The notes under the pieces: model-generated
The model's input: the letters and a program-made list of their open reading frames with translations, nothing else
Databases searched by the model: none
What the model was told of the DNA's origin: nothing
Shown here: positions 51,382 through 62,404 of the stretch, in pieces
Layout: the number at the start of each line of letters is the position of its first letter
Numbering within the stretch: position 1 is the first letter of the stretch
Program-made: the position numbers and the translations under genes
Assembly: GCA_023515795.1 (NCBI GenBank)
Contig: JALGPX010000009.1
Coordinates: forward strand, 131,899 to 195,898
Source: Amoeboaphelidium occidentale
Lineage: Eukaryota; Aphelidiomycota; Aphelidea
Length of the DNA: 64,000 nucleotides
Reading direction: 5' to 3'

Positions 51382-54300
51382 ATGAAGTTGGGAGTCGTTG
51401 TGTCGACAGATGCTTCTGTTGAATTAATAGAGCAGCTGGAGCTTAGCAACAATAAATCTGATGTTGTGGCGAAATTATTGAAGATGCAGGTACCTTTGGT
51501 TGTATGGTAAATCTCTAAACGCGGTAGATATCGCCAGAGGGCTTGCTTGATCTCGGAGCGAATGATGAAAGGCTAAAGGAACTCCAGAGAACGCATTTAA
51601 CACCACCAAGAGGTTACGACAATGAGTATTTACATGAAATTCTGTTGAAGAATCCAGAGATTCTAGACCGGCCACTTAATATTGAAAAACTTGTGTCTCT
51701 GGAGCATTCAAGTCATAGCTTGGAACCTGAACTGGACATGCACGGTGAAATTGTAATACTGGAAAATGATGATGATGACACAGTTAAGGATGCTTCTAAT
51801 TCTACTTCAATGCAGAGAAAGCCTGCGCCTTATGAGAAGTTTGCTCGAGGAAGCACACGTAATATTCCGTTTGAGTTTGGAGGGCTGTTAGAGGACTTTA
51901 ACATAAACACAAAAGAGAATGACGAGATACCCGAGAAAGGTTCTTTGCGATTCGATGAGCATTTAAAGACTGTACCTCCTGGATTTCTACGCGGATTACA
52001 TCTAAATGTCGATGCATTGAAGATTCAAGACATGGATGAGTTTGGCGTTTCTGAGAATGACCTTGAGGAAATGCTTGCTGAAGAGTCTAACGAAAGTGAC
52101 AAGATCGCTGAAGTTAAAGTTGAGATAGAAGAAGTGGTTCAAGAATCTACTGAAACTACTGAGGATAATTCGATAGATTCTCTCATAACAGTTCAAGATG
52201 ATTTAAAAGTTCAGCCACAGAAAAAATCTTTAGCAAAGAAACGAACTTTTGCTCATGTTCTTGACCCCAATGTGGAGGTTTCAAAGGAAGATTTTGAAAA
52301 GTATGTTCCAGAGATGGCAAAAAAGTATCCGTTCGAGTTGGACACTTTCCAGAAATATGCAGTGATGTACCTGGAGCGCGGAGAAAGCGTTTTTGTGGCA
52401 GCTCATACTTCCGCTGGTAAAACAGTTGTAGCGGAGTATGCAATTGCCTTGTCGCAGAAACACATGACGAGAACTATTTACACCTCTCCGATAAAGGCTC
52501 TGTCAAATCAAAAATTTAGAGATTTCAGACAAACTTTCGGAGATAATGAAATAGGTTTATTGACTGGAGATGTTCAAATCAGACCAGATTCGCCGTGCGT
52601 TATAATGACCACTGAAATTCTGAGGAGCATGTTGTACAGAGGAGCTGACATGATAAGAGACGTCGAGTTTGTTGTGTTTGACGAAGTGCACTATATCAAC
52701 GATATCGAGAGAGGAGTTGTATGGGAAGAAGTGATCATTATGCTTCCGGCTCATGTTAATATCATTCTACTGTCTGCAACAATACCGAATACCTTTGAGT
52801 TTGCAGATTGGGTCGGCCGCACTAAAAAGAAAAACATTTACGTTATTTCGACGCAGAAAAGACCAGTTCCTCTTGCTCATCATTTATTTATATCTTCGGT
52901 TGTTCCTCATCGGCTTTATAAAGTCGTTGATCATTCTAAAAGGTTTGTCCAAGAAGAGTATAAAAAAGCATGGGATGCTGCTCATTCAAGGCAAGCAACA
53001 TCCAAGAAAGGAAATAAGCAGAATATATTTCAGCCGAGTTCCTTTGGAAAGCAAGACAAAAACTTGTGGAACAATTTGGTACAGTTGTTAACTAATCAGA
53101 ATTTGTTGCCTTTGGTGGTATTTTCTTTCTCTAAGAAAAGATGTGAAGAATATGTTGATACTTTAAACAACATTGACTTACTTGATGCAAAAGACAAAAG
53201 TGAAGTTCATGTCTTTATTGAAAGAAGTTTGGCAAGATTGAAGGGAGGAGATAAAGAATTACCTCAGATTAAAAGGATGCGGCATTTATTATCAAAAGGC
53301 TTAGCAGTGCACCATGCTGGATTATTGCCCATAGTTAAGGAACTTGTTGAAATATTGTTTGGGAGAGGTTTAATCAAAGTATTGTTTGCGACCGAAACAT
53401 TTGCAATGGGTGTTAATATGCCGGCAAAATCAGTTTGTTTCAGTAGCATTAGAAAGCACGATGGTAGAGATTTTAGAGACTTGACACCAGGAGAATACAT
53501 TCAAATGAGCGGAAGAGCGGGTAGAAGAGGTTTAGATGACGTTGGAGTGGTTATTCTAGCATATTCCGGAGAATCTGATTTTCCAGATGCAGGGTCGCTG
53601 CAGCGTATGATTCTTGGGATTCCTACAAGACTAGAATCTAAGTTCAGGCTTACTTACAATATGATTCTTAATCTATTGAGAGTAGAAGCTATTAAAGTTG
53701 AGGATATGATGAAAAGAAGTTTTTTTGAAGTTGAAATGCAAAAAGATGCACCTGAAAATGAGAGAAATATTAAGTCGATGGAAGAAGAGCTACAAAAATT
53801 TAAAAAAGTCAATTGTAATATTTGTGATGTTGACTTGGAAGAGTTTTATTGGGCTAACATGGAATGGATTGATCTGACAAAGAATTTGATTCAAGTAATT
53901 AGCTCATCAACAGTTACAGGGAAATTGATTACGCCCGGTCGTGTTGTTCTGATTAACTACGGCCTATATACTCAAATTCCTGCCATCATTCTCTCGAGCT
54001 CTGTCGCCGCTAATGAGAAATATTTCAAGTGTCTTGTGTTAGTTAGCAAGGCGGGAAGTAAAAATGAAGGGGTGGAGTCATTAATGCCTGTATTTAGAAT
54101 CAACTTACCGTCGAAATTTGACTCATCCTTCGAAATAATTGAAAAGATTACCTGGAGTAACATAACCAGAATCACAAAGGATAAGATACCCGTTGATGCC
54201 CCTCATGAAGCGCTTTTCGATACGCTTTACCAACTGTGTCTCAGATATGAGAACAAGTTACCGGAAGAAATCGAGTTTGATCAAAAGATAAAGGACTTGG

Positions 54301-55100
54301 AGTTTAATCAAAATTTTAAAGAGAGGAAAGCAATTGAGACTCGGTTTTCAAAGTTTAAATGTATCGTATGTCCTCAGCTTTATGAACATTTTTCTAAGAC
54401 GTGGGAACTATCTCAACTACAAGACCGCCTGCAAAAGCTAAAATACAATATGTCAGACAAAAACTTGATGTTGCTGCCTGACTACCATCAGCGTGTTAAC
54501 ATTCTAAAAATTCTAAATTACGTCAATGATTCTGGAGCTGTTCAATTAAAAGGAAAAGTCGCATGTGAGCTTAATTCTGGAGATTCTATCCTTCTTACTG
54601 AGCTTATAATGGAAAATGTATTTTTGGAATTGAGTCCTTCTGAGATCGCCGCATTGCTATCGGGATTTGTGTTTCAAGAAAAAGCAGAAGGTGTTGCATG
54701 GGACGGCGCTGATATGAATCTACCTCAAGCTCTTCATAATGCGATAGAGCTTGCCATATCTAATGCTAAGCGTGTTGGTGAAATCCAAGAAACAACCTTG
54801 AGCTCATCCAACGTCGCAGGAGTTCTATCAGGCGAAGATTACGTAAGAGCCACTTTAAACTTTGGGTTATGTGATGTTGTTTATCAATGGGCTAACGGAA
54901 CATCGTTTAAAGAAGTTATGAATATGACAGAAATCCTTGAAGGCAGTATTGTCAGAACAATAACTCGTTTAGATGAACTGTGCCGCGAACTCAGAGATGC
55001 AGCTCGTGTTATTGGTAATGCTCTTCTTTATCAGAAGATGGACGAGGCCAGTACAAAGATCAAGCGTGACATTGTGTTTGCAGCATCGCTGTACGTGTGA
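51382..55100 (+). CDS. SKI2: Ski2 DExH RNA helicase (SKIV2L)
   Basis: Helicase of the Ski complex that feeds mRNA into the cytoplasmic exosome. The intron at 51490-51527 (38 nt) gives 1226 aa (human 1246). N-terminal segment with SLRFDEHLKTVPPGFLRGL. Helicase: Q-region PFELDTFQKYAVMYLE; motif I AAHTSAGKTVVAEYAIA; Ia TSPIKALSNQKFRDF; motif II DEVHYIND; III LLSATIPN; motif IV-VI VFSFSKKRCEEY, FATETFAMGVNMPAK, YIQMSGRAGRRG. The arch/KOW insertion follows (LITPGRVVLINYGLYTQIPA), then the C-terminal DSHCT domain. Ski3 and Ski8 are not in the window. Confidence 0.96.
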
Positions 55101-55139
55101 GAGGTGCGATCAGATTTTTCTTTTCAAAAAGAAACGAGT

Positions 55140-57974
55140 ATGCCTCCAAAAGGAAAGAAAGGAAAGAAAAATAAAGACGATGGCCTTTTCAATAGCGATG
55201 ACGAAGATAAATACGACCTGGGCAAAATAGCCGGGGGCGCTCCCGCAGAAGTTGTGCAACCCGCAAAGAAGCAGCTGCCAAAGAAAAAGCAAAAGCCTTC
55301 AGTAGAAGCAGCTGCAGATTCGGACGCAGACGATAGTCCGCCGGCAAAGAAAGGCGCATCGAATAAGAAGACAAAGCAGGCAGAACCGCGCGAGGAGCTA
55401 AATTCTAATGACGATTTTGAATCTTCCGCTCCAACAAAGCAGAAGAAGAAAGGCGGTTCCAAAAGAAGTAACGCGAAGGATTTCGAGATTGAGTACGCTG
55501 ATGAGGAAGAGGAGCCTCCTGCTCTGGTTAAAAAGTCTTCTAAGAAAAAGGCTACCAAAGCATTGACGTCTGAACCTGCAGAAGATTCAGGTTCAGAGGA
55601 AATTGATAGCAAAAATTCCAAGAAGGGCTCGAAGGTTTCCAAGAAGGAAGAGGAAGAGGAAGAAGATACAGTGAAGCCTTCAAAGAAAAATACCAAGAAG
55701 AAAGGAAAGGCCCGCGACTTCGATGATGACTTTGAATACGCGGACGAGGATTTGGAGAAACCTGTCGAAGCACCAGTGAAGAAAACAAAAGGCAAGAAAG
55801 GCAGCTCTAAATCCTTCGAGCTTGAAGAAGAAGCTGCTCATTCAGATGAACCTAAAGTACAGGCCAATGAAGATGTGATGGATCTTGAAGACAGCAAGAA
55901 ATCCAAAAAGAAGAAAGGCCCAAAAAGTTCTGTCGCAGAGATATTACCTGAGCCTGAAGCTCCAGTTGACGAAGAATTTTCTACAAAAACTAAGAAAAAG
56001 AAAAAGAAGGTAGTTTCGTTTGAGCCAGAACCACAAGATGAAGAATTAGAAAATGATGAACAAAATGAAGACGATGAAAATGCTGCTACTCCTTCTTCAA
56101 AAGGAAAGGTTCTAGACACTGTAGCTGACTCTCCACCACTTGAAGATTCCCTTGCTGGACTAAGCCTGGATTCTGTAAAGAAAAAGAAATCCAAGAAAAA
56201 GTCCAAGAAGGCAGATGCAGAAGAGAAAGAAGTTGAACAAATTGTTGATGATGAGAGCAGCAATGCTATTAGAGATGCAGATGAACCAGTCCATCAAGTA
56301 TCCAAGGATGGAACTTTTGTAAACAAGTCTGATCACTTAACAACTACAGGAACATTGTTGTCTCATGAAAGAAGCAAAGATATCCAAATTGACAAATTCA
56401 CAGTTTCTGCTTATGGTCAATTGCTTGTTTCAGATACAAGCTTAAATTTACTTCATGGGAAGCGATATGGCCTTGTCGGTGCTAACGGTAGCGGTAAATC
56501 AACTTTGCTGAAAGCTTTGGCATCTGGAGAAGTCCCTATTCAGTCTTCTGTAAATGTTTACATGCTTGAAAGAGAGTTTGATCCAACCGAATTAACTGCA
56601 GTTGAAGCAGTCATTGATATCGTTAAGTCTGAGAGAGACAATCTTGAGGCGGAGATGATGGAGTTATTGGGAACTGTCGAAGGTGCACAATCCAGTAGGC
56701 TAGAATACATCCATGAAAGATTGGAAGAATTGGATTTAAGTTCTGCGGCTCAGAAAGCAAGAGCAGTTTTACATGGTCTCGGATTTACTGAGGAAATGCA
56801 AGACATGAAAACTAAGGACTTTTCTGGTGGTTGGAGAATGAGAGTCGCTTTAGCTAGAGCTCTGTTTGTTAAACCTACTGTTCTTCTTTTGGATGATGCT
56901 ACTAATCACTTGGATTTAAGCGCTGTTGTTTGGCTTGAAGATTATCTGGTGACTTACCCTCATACTATCGTTCTTGTGTCGCACAGTCAAGATTTTTTGA
57001 ACACTGTTTGTACCGATATGATGTATTTACACAACAGAAAGCTCGATTATTTTTCTGGAAATTACGATGTTTTTGTCAAGGTCAAAGAGGAACTGGATGA
57101 GAATGCGAAGAAGCGTGCAAAAGCAGATGAAAAGAAAATGAAGAAGATCAAAGAAAATTTGGGAAGAACAGGAAAACAAGCGAAACAGGCGAAAAGCCAC
57201 GAGAAGGCCATGTTGAAACGCCAAGAAAAGGATGGCGTTGCTGATATTGATCTCAACAATTATCGCCCAGAAAGAAAGCTCGAATTCAGTTTTCAGCAAT
57301 GTGGAGGTGGACTACCATCACCATTCTTGAAATTTAATGACGTCTGGTTTCATTATCCAAGCAGACCAGATCTCTATAAAAAGCTGAACTTCGGTCTTGA
57401 TCTGAAATCTCGAGTTGCACTTGTGGGGCCTAATGGTGCTGGAAAATCTACGCTTATGAAATTGATGACTGGTGAATTAGAACCTTCTAAGGGAAACGTC
57501 GATAGACACCATCATCTGAAGATTGCGAGATTTCATCAGCATTTAACAGATCAACTGGATTTAAGTCAATCCGCTATTGAGTGGCTATGCAACCAATTTC
57601 CTCAAGTGAAACCACAAGACATGAGAACCAACGTTGGAAAGTTTGGCTTATCGGGAAAGTCTCAACTTTGCGCCATGGAACAGCTATCAGACGGTCAAAA
57701 AAGACGTGTTGTGTTCTGTTGGCTCAGCTTGAAAAATGCTCATTTGCTGATGCTTGATGAACCGACAAACTTTTTGGATTTGGAAACGATAGACTCTTTA
57801 GCTGAGGCAATACATGAGTTCGATGGTGGTGTTGTTCTTATTTCGCACGATTTTAGACTAATTGATCAAGTTGCTGAAGAAATTTGGGTTGTCGAGGATG
57901 GCATGGTTGAAGTTTGGGAAGGAGACATAAGAGAATACAAGGAGCATCTTAAAAAGAAGGTTACATCTCAATAG
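55140..57974 (+). CDS. ARB1: ABCF ATPase, ARB1/ABCF2-like, with ~400-aa Lys/Glu-rich N-terminal extension
   Basis: 944 aa, no intron. Residues 1-400 are low-complexity KKKSKK/EEEED blocks, reminiscent of ABCF1 (ABC50). The two ABC domains match ABCF2/Arb1, a ribosome biogenesis ATPase: VGANGSGKSTLLKAL, FSGGWRMRVALARALF, VLVSHSQDFLN, VALVGPNGAGKSTLMKL, LSDGQKRRVVFCWLSLKNAH, MLDEPTNFLDLETIDSLAEA and VLISHDFRLI. The first Walker B reads LLLDDATNHLD where LLLDEPTNHLD is expected: the catalytic Glu is Asp and Pro is Ala. The second site is normal. Normal ARB1 is ~610 aa, so the extension is unusual. Confidence 0.9.
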   Translation: MPPKGKKGKKNKDDGLFNSDDEDKYDLGKIAGGAPAEVVQPAKKQLPKKKQKPSVEAAADSDADDSPPAKKGASNKKTKQAEPREELNSNDDFESSAPTKQKKKGGSKRSNAKDFEIEYADEEEEPPALVKKSSKKKATKALTSEPAEDSGSEEIDSKNSKKGSKVSKKEEEEEEDTVKPSKKNTKKKGKARDFDDDFEYADEDLEKPVEAPVKKTKGKKGSSKSFELEEEAAHSDEPKVQANEDVMDLEDSKKSKKKKGPKSSVAEILPEPEAPVDEEFSTKTKKKKKKVVSFEPEPQDEELENDEQNEDDENAATPSSKGKVLDTVADSPPLEDSLAGLSLDSVKKKKSKKKSKKADAEEKEVEQIVDDESSNAIRDADEPVHQVSKDGTFVNKSDHLTTTGTLLSHERSKDIQIDKFTVSAYGQLLVSDTSLNLLHGKRYGLVGANGSGKSTLLKALASGEVPIQSSVNVYMLEREFDPTELTAVEAVIDIVKSERDNLEAEMMELLGTVEGAQSSRLEYIHERLEELDLSSAAQKARAVLHGLGFTEEMQDMKTKDFSGGWRMRVALARALFVKPTVLLLDDATNHLDLSAVVWLEDYLVTYPHTIVLVSHSQDFLNTVCTDMMYLHNRKLDYFSGNYDVFVKVKEELDENAKKRAKADEKKMKKIKENLGRTGKQAKQAKSHEKAMLKRQEKDGVADIDLNNYRPERKLEFSFQQCGGGLPSPFLKFNDVWFHYPSRPDLYKKLNFGLDLKSRVALVGPNGAGKSTLMKLMTGELEPSKGNVDRHHHLKIARFHQHLTDQLDLSQSAIEWLCNQFPQVKPQDMRTNVGKFGLSGKSQLCAMEQLSDGQKRRVVFCWLSLKNAHLLMLDEPTNFLDLETIDSLAEAIHEFDGGVVLISHDFRLIDQVAEEIWVVEDGMVEVWEGDIREYKEHLKKKVTSQ

Positions 57975-58087
57975 AACGGATTTTGATAACTGTTGGCGTT
58001 TGGGTCCTTTCTGCATCATTGCGACACAGGCGATTGGACATCAAAGATCACTCTTGATATTTGGTAACGTCTTTTGCAAAAATTGAT

Positions 58088-58804
58088 ATGCAGCAAGAAA
58101 GTTCAAGTAACATGAGTGCCAATAGTCAAAGAACCGATGATACTAAGCACGGAAAGCTCAATGCGCGAAACATGTTGGTCGACAAAGTGCACAAGAGGAA
58201 GCACAAGCGTTTCGAGAAGGATATAAATCCAAGGCCTTTGAGCGAGTCCGTGAAAGCCTCATTGCATCAAAAGTTGAAGTTGAAGCATCAGCAGAAGCTG
58301 TTGGGCTCAATTCATTATTCCACGAATCCTTACGGCAATTCGCAACTGATGGTGCGTACTGAGACTGCGGTTTCAAAAGAGAGCGCAGATGGATTTGAAG
58401 ACTTTAAGAATGATATCAGCTGGGGACCTCAAGATCTAGGATTGATGAGTCCAGGGTTTGACGGATTATCAAATTCGCGCATGATGTCTCCGTTGTCTCA
58501 GGTATTGCAAAAGCCAGAGAACATGCAACTGAAGCAAAATTTGTCTCCAATTCAAACCTATCCCATATCTGGTGGCTTTGGAGAACCTTTTTCGCCAGGA
58601 TTGTTTACACCGAACACGACTTTTGGCTGGGGTTTCAATGCATCATCGTTTGGCGTTCCTGAAACGGGTCATCTGAAACCTCAAACTTACACGACTCAGA
58701 GAGATGAAGCACCTGTCAATGCTGTTGATAACAGACGGTCAAGTTCGGGTTTAGAGTTCTTGAGGAGCAGACAACCGTCATTGTTACCTCAACAAAGATT
58801 TTAG
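58088..58804 (+). CDS. Predicted disordered protein of unknown family
   Basis: 238 aa from the ATG at 58088. Basic N-terminal third (DKVHKRKHKRFEKDINPRPL, HQKLKLKHQQKLLGSIHYST), then a Ser/Pro/Gly-rich region with SP sites (LMSPGFDG, MMSPLSQ, LSPIQTYP, FSPGLFTP), ending LEFLRSRQPSLLPQQRF. The many SP/TP sites suggest CDK or MAPK phosphorylation. I do not recognise it. An AATAAA lies at 58830-58835. Confidence 0.65.
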   Translation: MQQESSSNMSANSQRTDDTKHGKLNARNMLVDKVHKRKHKRFEKDINPRPLSESVKASLHQKLKLKHQQKLLGSIHYSTNPYGNSQLMVRTETAVSKESADGFEDFKNDISWGPQDLGLMSPGFDGLSNSRMMSPLSQVLQKPENMQLKQNLSPIQTYPISGGFGEPFSPGLFTPNTTFGWGFNASSFGVPETGHLKPQTYTTQRDEAPVNAVDNRRSSSGLEFLRSRQPSLLPQQRF

Positions 58805-58840
58805 GATAATGGTTTCAAGTTGAATCTACAATAAATCATT

Positions 58841-61108
58841 CTATTTTGTGAGGCTATTAATTTTCGCCACAAGATCCTGAATTTGTGTTTTGTACGCTTC
58901 TTTCATGTCGAGAATATCTTGTTTGAGTTCTTCCACTAGCTCAGTTTTCTCTCCGAGCATCTCCAATGCTGCTTGATGCCGAACTTTGATGTCTTGTAGC
59001 TCCGGCATAGCGTCGTTATTGTCCTTCAGCCTTGAGTTTTCTCGCGTGAGCTCCACAAGATGAGATGAAAGTTGTTCTATAATTATAAGTTACTGTGAGA
59101 AATATTTACCCTTTTGTTGTAGACTTTGCTCCAGTTGATTTCTAAGCGAAGATATTTGCGCTTCCAGAGTTGCCACTCTATGATTTTGTTGGTAATGGTC
59201 AAACAAAGTTCCCTTGGATGCTGAAGTTGGTGAGCTGATGGAAGGATCTCTCGAGACTCTTGGTGCTGGACTTTCTGTTTGAATGGCATTGCCTTCCTTC
59301 AGATTGTTAAACTCTCTTAATCGCTCAATGTCCTTTTCCTTATCTTGCAGACTCCGCTCAAGCACTTTAATTCTATCCATCATATCTCTACTCTCCTCCT
59401 GAAATCGTTTCTTCCATACGATCTCAGCTGAAGTCTTAACTTCCTCCAACTCAAGTCGTTTCTCTGTTTCATTCTCAGATAATTTGTTTTCCAATGATAT
59501 GATCTTCTCTTGCAAATTCTCGCGAAGTTCCAATTCTCTGTTTAATTCATTTCGCAGAGAGTCGAGGCTCAGCTTGTGCTTCGAATCGGCCTCTTTTTCT
59601 GCTTTAAGCTGTGCCTCTAAAACGAGGACTCTCTGTTCCAAATGCTTCAGATTGTTTAAAGCAGTGATCTTTTCGGTCTCTGCAGCGGACAGGCGTTGAG
59701 TTAAACTCTTTTCAACATTTTCAAACAATTGTTGACTTTGTGCTTGCTGAGTTTTGAGTGCATTTATCTGACGAATAAAAGGCTTGGCTGAATCCTGGAT
59801 AGACGCAGTTAGCTCCTCATTCCGCGCCTCAGCGTCTTGAATTCGCTGTTGATATAAAGCAATCTCTTTACGATGTTGATCCTCTTTCCACCCGATATCG
59901 TTTTCGCTCCGAACCAGAGAACTCCTTAAGCTGGACAATTCCTTTTCATAATTATGTTTCATGGTTTCATTGTCTTTTTTAAGAAGTTCCACCTTGGACA
60001 GTAATTCCGCATTAAGATCCTGTTGCTTTTTCAAAGATTCACTCTCCACTTGGCTGTTGATCTCAGTTTGCTGTTTCTTGATCTCGTTCACTTCGTGCCA
60101 TGCAGCGTCGAGATTCTTTTGTAAGTTTTCCAGTTGATCCTTCTTTACTCTAAGTTCCTCCTCTAGTTTAATTATTTGTTTGGCTTGGCTGAGATTTGTT
60201 TCATTGGCGGTTTGAATTGAAGCTAAATGCTGCTTTTCACTTTCCTCTAGTTGAGAGACCTTTTCAGTTAAATTGGCGCATTCATTCTTTGTGGAAACGT
60301 ATTTTTCTTGTAAAGCATTCAAAGCGTTTTGCGTCTCTTGTTCTTTGGCCTTAATTTTCTTCACGGCTTGATGTAACTTCCCATTAAACTCTGATAATTT
60401 CTGACCCTCTTCCATAAGCTGCTTTACCTGCTCCTCTTTTGATTTTAGAGCCACCTGCAGCTCTGATGCATTTTGATTATTCCCGCCAAAACTAGATACT
60501 TTTGACTCCAACTCTTCCAACTGTTTCATCAAAAGCGTAACCTTACTTTCGTTCCTTTCCTTATCTTCCACTAATTCAGCGTTTTCTTTCATCATTTTTA
60601 AAAGCTGCTCCTCTCTTTGCTTTAGAATCTCTCCAGAATTATCGGCCAAGATGTTGCCTCGATTGTCATCCGCAGATGCATCATTATCTTTGCCAGTTGA
60701 TGCAGGTTGTGCTTTATCTTCAACAACCACAGGAACGGGTATATCGCTGACGACTGTTTCAGCTGGAACCGCAGCCTCCTTATCAATACTCTCTGATGTA
60801 GAAGTAACTACGTGCTTATCCGTGACCGATTCTTTGGGCGCTGATATAACTACCTTCTGCTCTGTGCCATCAACTGACGACACAACAGGGGCAGGAGCAG
60901 TATTCTTCTTATCGATGGATCCAGGCGTTATGAACGACATTCCATCTCCCCAGTTGAGCCATTGCGAAGCATCAGCGACTGATGTCTTTGCAGCCATGCC
61001 TTTATTTTCATTCCCACTCTGTCCATTGATATCCAAAACTTTATCGATCTGACCTTCCACGGTTGCCAGTGCCTTAACAAAACCATTTAGCAATTTTGAA
61101 GACTGCAT
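58841..61108 (-). CDS. SGM1: TMF1 / Sgm1 Golgi coiled-coil protein
   Basis: Two exons with a 33-nt intron give 744 aa. N-terminus SQWLNWGDGMSFITP; then a long linker; coiled coil from about residue 160 to the end. The C-terminal segment RHQAALEMLGEKTELVEELK, QDILDMKEAYKTQIQDLVAK matches the TMF_TATA_bd (Rab6-binding) region of TMF1, where EMLGEKxE...EL..D..D.K..YKTQI is diagnostic. TMF1/Sgm1 tethers vesicles at the Golgi through Rab6/Ypt6. The start is 57 nt from the divergent bromodomain gene start. Confidence 0.87.
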
Positions 61109-61165
61109 TTCGCTATTGCGCCTCGGACCTCAAATCTGTTTCCGTTTTCTCGCGGTGATATTCGA

Positions 61166-62383
61166 ATGAAGATCAAATTGAAACTGAACTTGGCTCAGAA
61201 TGCCTCCGCAACGGGTGATGCTCCCAGTGATACTCAGATGCCTGCTACTTTTAATAATGAAACTATGACTGCATCACAACCTCCAGCGACTCTGAATCCT
61301 TCGGCCTTGACCACATCACAACAACAACAACAACCAATAGAGCAGCAACAACAGCCAATGTCCAGAAGTAAAAAGAAACTGAAAATGAAGGGACTGCAAG
61401 AGACTATGGAAAGCTGCTTACCTCATTTGATAAAGAAGGATCAGTACAACGTTTTCCAAGTTCCGGTGAATTTAAAAGAGGTTCCGGATTACGCAGAAGT
61501 CATCAAACATCCAATGGACTTTTCCACCATACGACGAAAAGTTAACAGCAGAGAATATCGACATTTCGATGAGTTTAAAAGGCACGTTTATCTGATATGC
61601 GACAATGCGATGAAGTACAATTCCCCTGGGACAGTGTATCATAAGAGCGCATCGAAATTAAAGGAATTCGCCGAAAAAATGTTTGCTAGACTTGAGCCCT
61701 GTATTGATTATACGATTCGTGCTGATTCATCTGCTCCTGTTATGTTTGCTGATACGCCTGGCGATGGAGCGATAAGTCTGAAGTACAGGAACGAGTTTGC
61801 TGATTCTGTTGATGATTTGTCTTCAGTTGCTGATAATGGCCCAGGCCGCAGGAAGAAGCGAAAATATACAAGGAAGAAACATTTACAATTGTCTGATACT
61901 TATTACAATGATGGGACATTGGCAGTTTTAAGGAAGAAGGATATTTATGAATCGCATTTACCACTTGAACCCTTTCCATTTACTCACACGTTTAACCATC
62001 ACCCAGAAGAGAATCAAAAGTATCCATCTGGATATATTCCAGCTCTTGAGTATAGACAATGTGCTTCTTTTGGAAGTGTCGCATTATCCACTTTGAATGG
62101 AGTTCCCGGACATAAAGAGGAACAGACTATGCCTTTGGAATTGACTGTTGCGACAGAAGTTTATGGTGGTTTGAAGGGAAGAGCTTATGCAGAGAGTCTT
62201 ATGGAATTTGCTAGGGGCACACAGTCCGCATACATTCAGAAGTATGTTGAAGAAAAGATATCATACATGACTGCTAAGAGACACACAGAATATCCACAAC
62301 GATTACAAAATGCTATTGCATCATATCAAGCACACTCGAATCCATCATGGCCTCAAACCTCTACTGGAATGAACGGAATTTGA
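61166..62383 (+). CDS. Bromodomain protein, BRD7/BRD9-like
   Basis: 405 aa, no intron. MKIKLKLNL start and a Gln-rich stretch (QQQQQPIEQQQQP), then a bromodomain at about 75-175: FQVPVNLKEVPDYAEVIKHP, MDFSTIRRKVNSREYRHFDE, and the acetyl-lysine Asn in MKYNSPGTVYHK. After a basic patch (GRRKKRKYTRKK) a conserved C-terminal region follows (YESHLPLEPFPF, GYIPALEYRQCASFGSVALS). The bromodomain plus long C-terminal block resembles BRD7/BRD9 (SWI/SNF, DUF3512) and plant BRD1/2/13. It probably belongs to a SWI/SNF-type complex (inference). Confidence 0.83.
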   Translation: MKIKLKLNLAQNASATGDAPSDTQMPATFNNETMTASQPPATLNPSALTTSQQQQQPIEQQQQPMSRSKKKLKMKGLQETMESCLPHLIKKDQYNVFQVPVNLKEVPDYAEVIKHPMDFSTIRRKVNSREYRHFDEFKRHVYLICDNAMKYNSPGTVYHKSASKLKEFAEKMFARLEPCIDYTIRADSSAPVMFADTPGDGAISLKYRNEFADSVDDLSSVADNGPGRRKKRKYTRKKHLQLSDTYYNDGTLAVLRKKDIYESHLPLEPFPFTHTFNHHPEENQKYPSGYIPALEYRQCASFGSVALSTLNGVPGHKEEQTMPLELTVATEVYGGLKGRAYAESLMEFARGTQSAYIQKYVEEKISYMTAKRHTEYPQRLQNAIASYQAHSNPSWPQTSTGMNGI

Positions 62384-62404
62384 TAAAAGAAGAAGAGCAA
62401 TCAT

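Noticed and set aside
55124-56263. Long open frames on the minus strand (up to 223 aa, Ser/Phe-rich) opposite the ARB1 extension
   Set aside because: They are the reverse of AAG/GAA-rich Lys/Glu codons, which give Phe/Leu/Ser runs. No start context, introns or homology support them.
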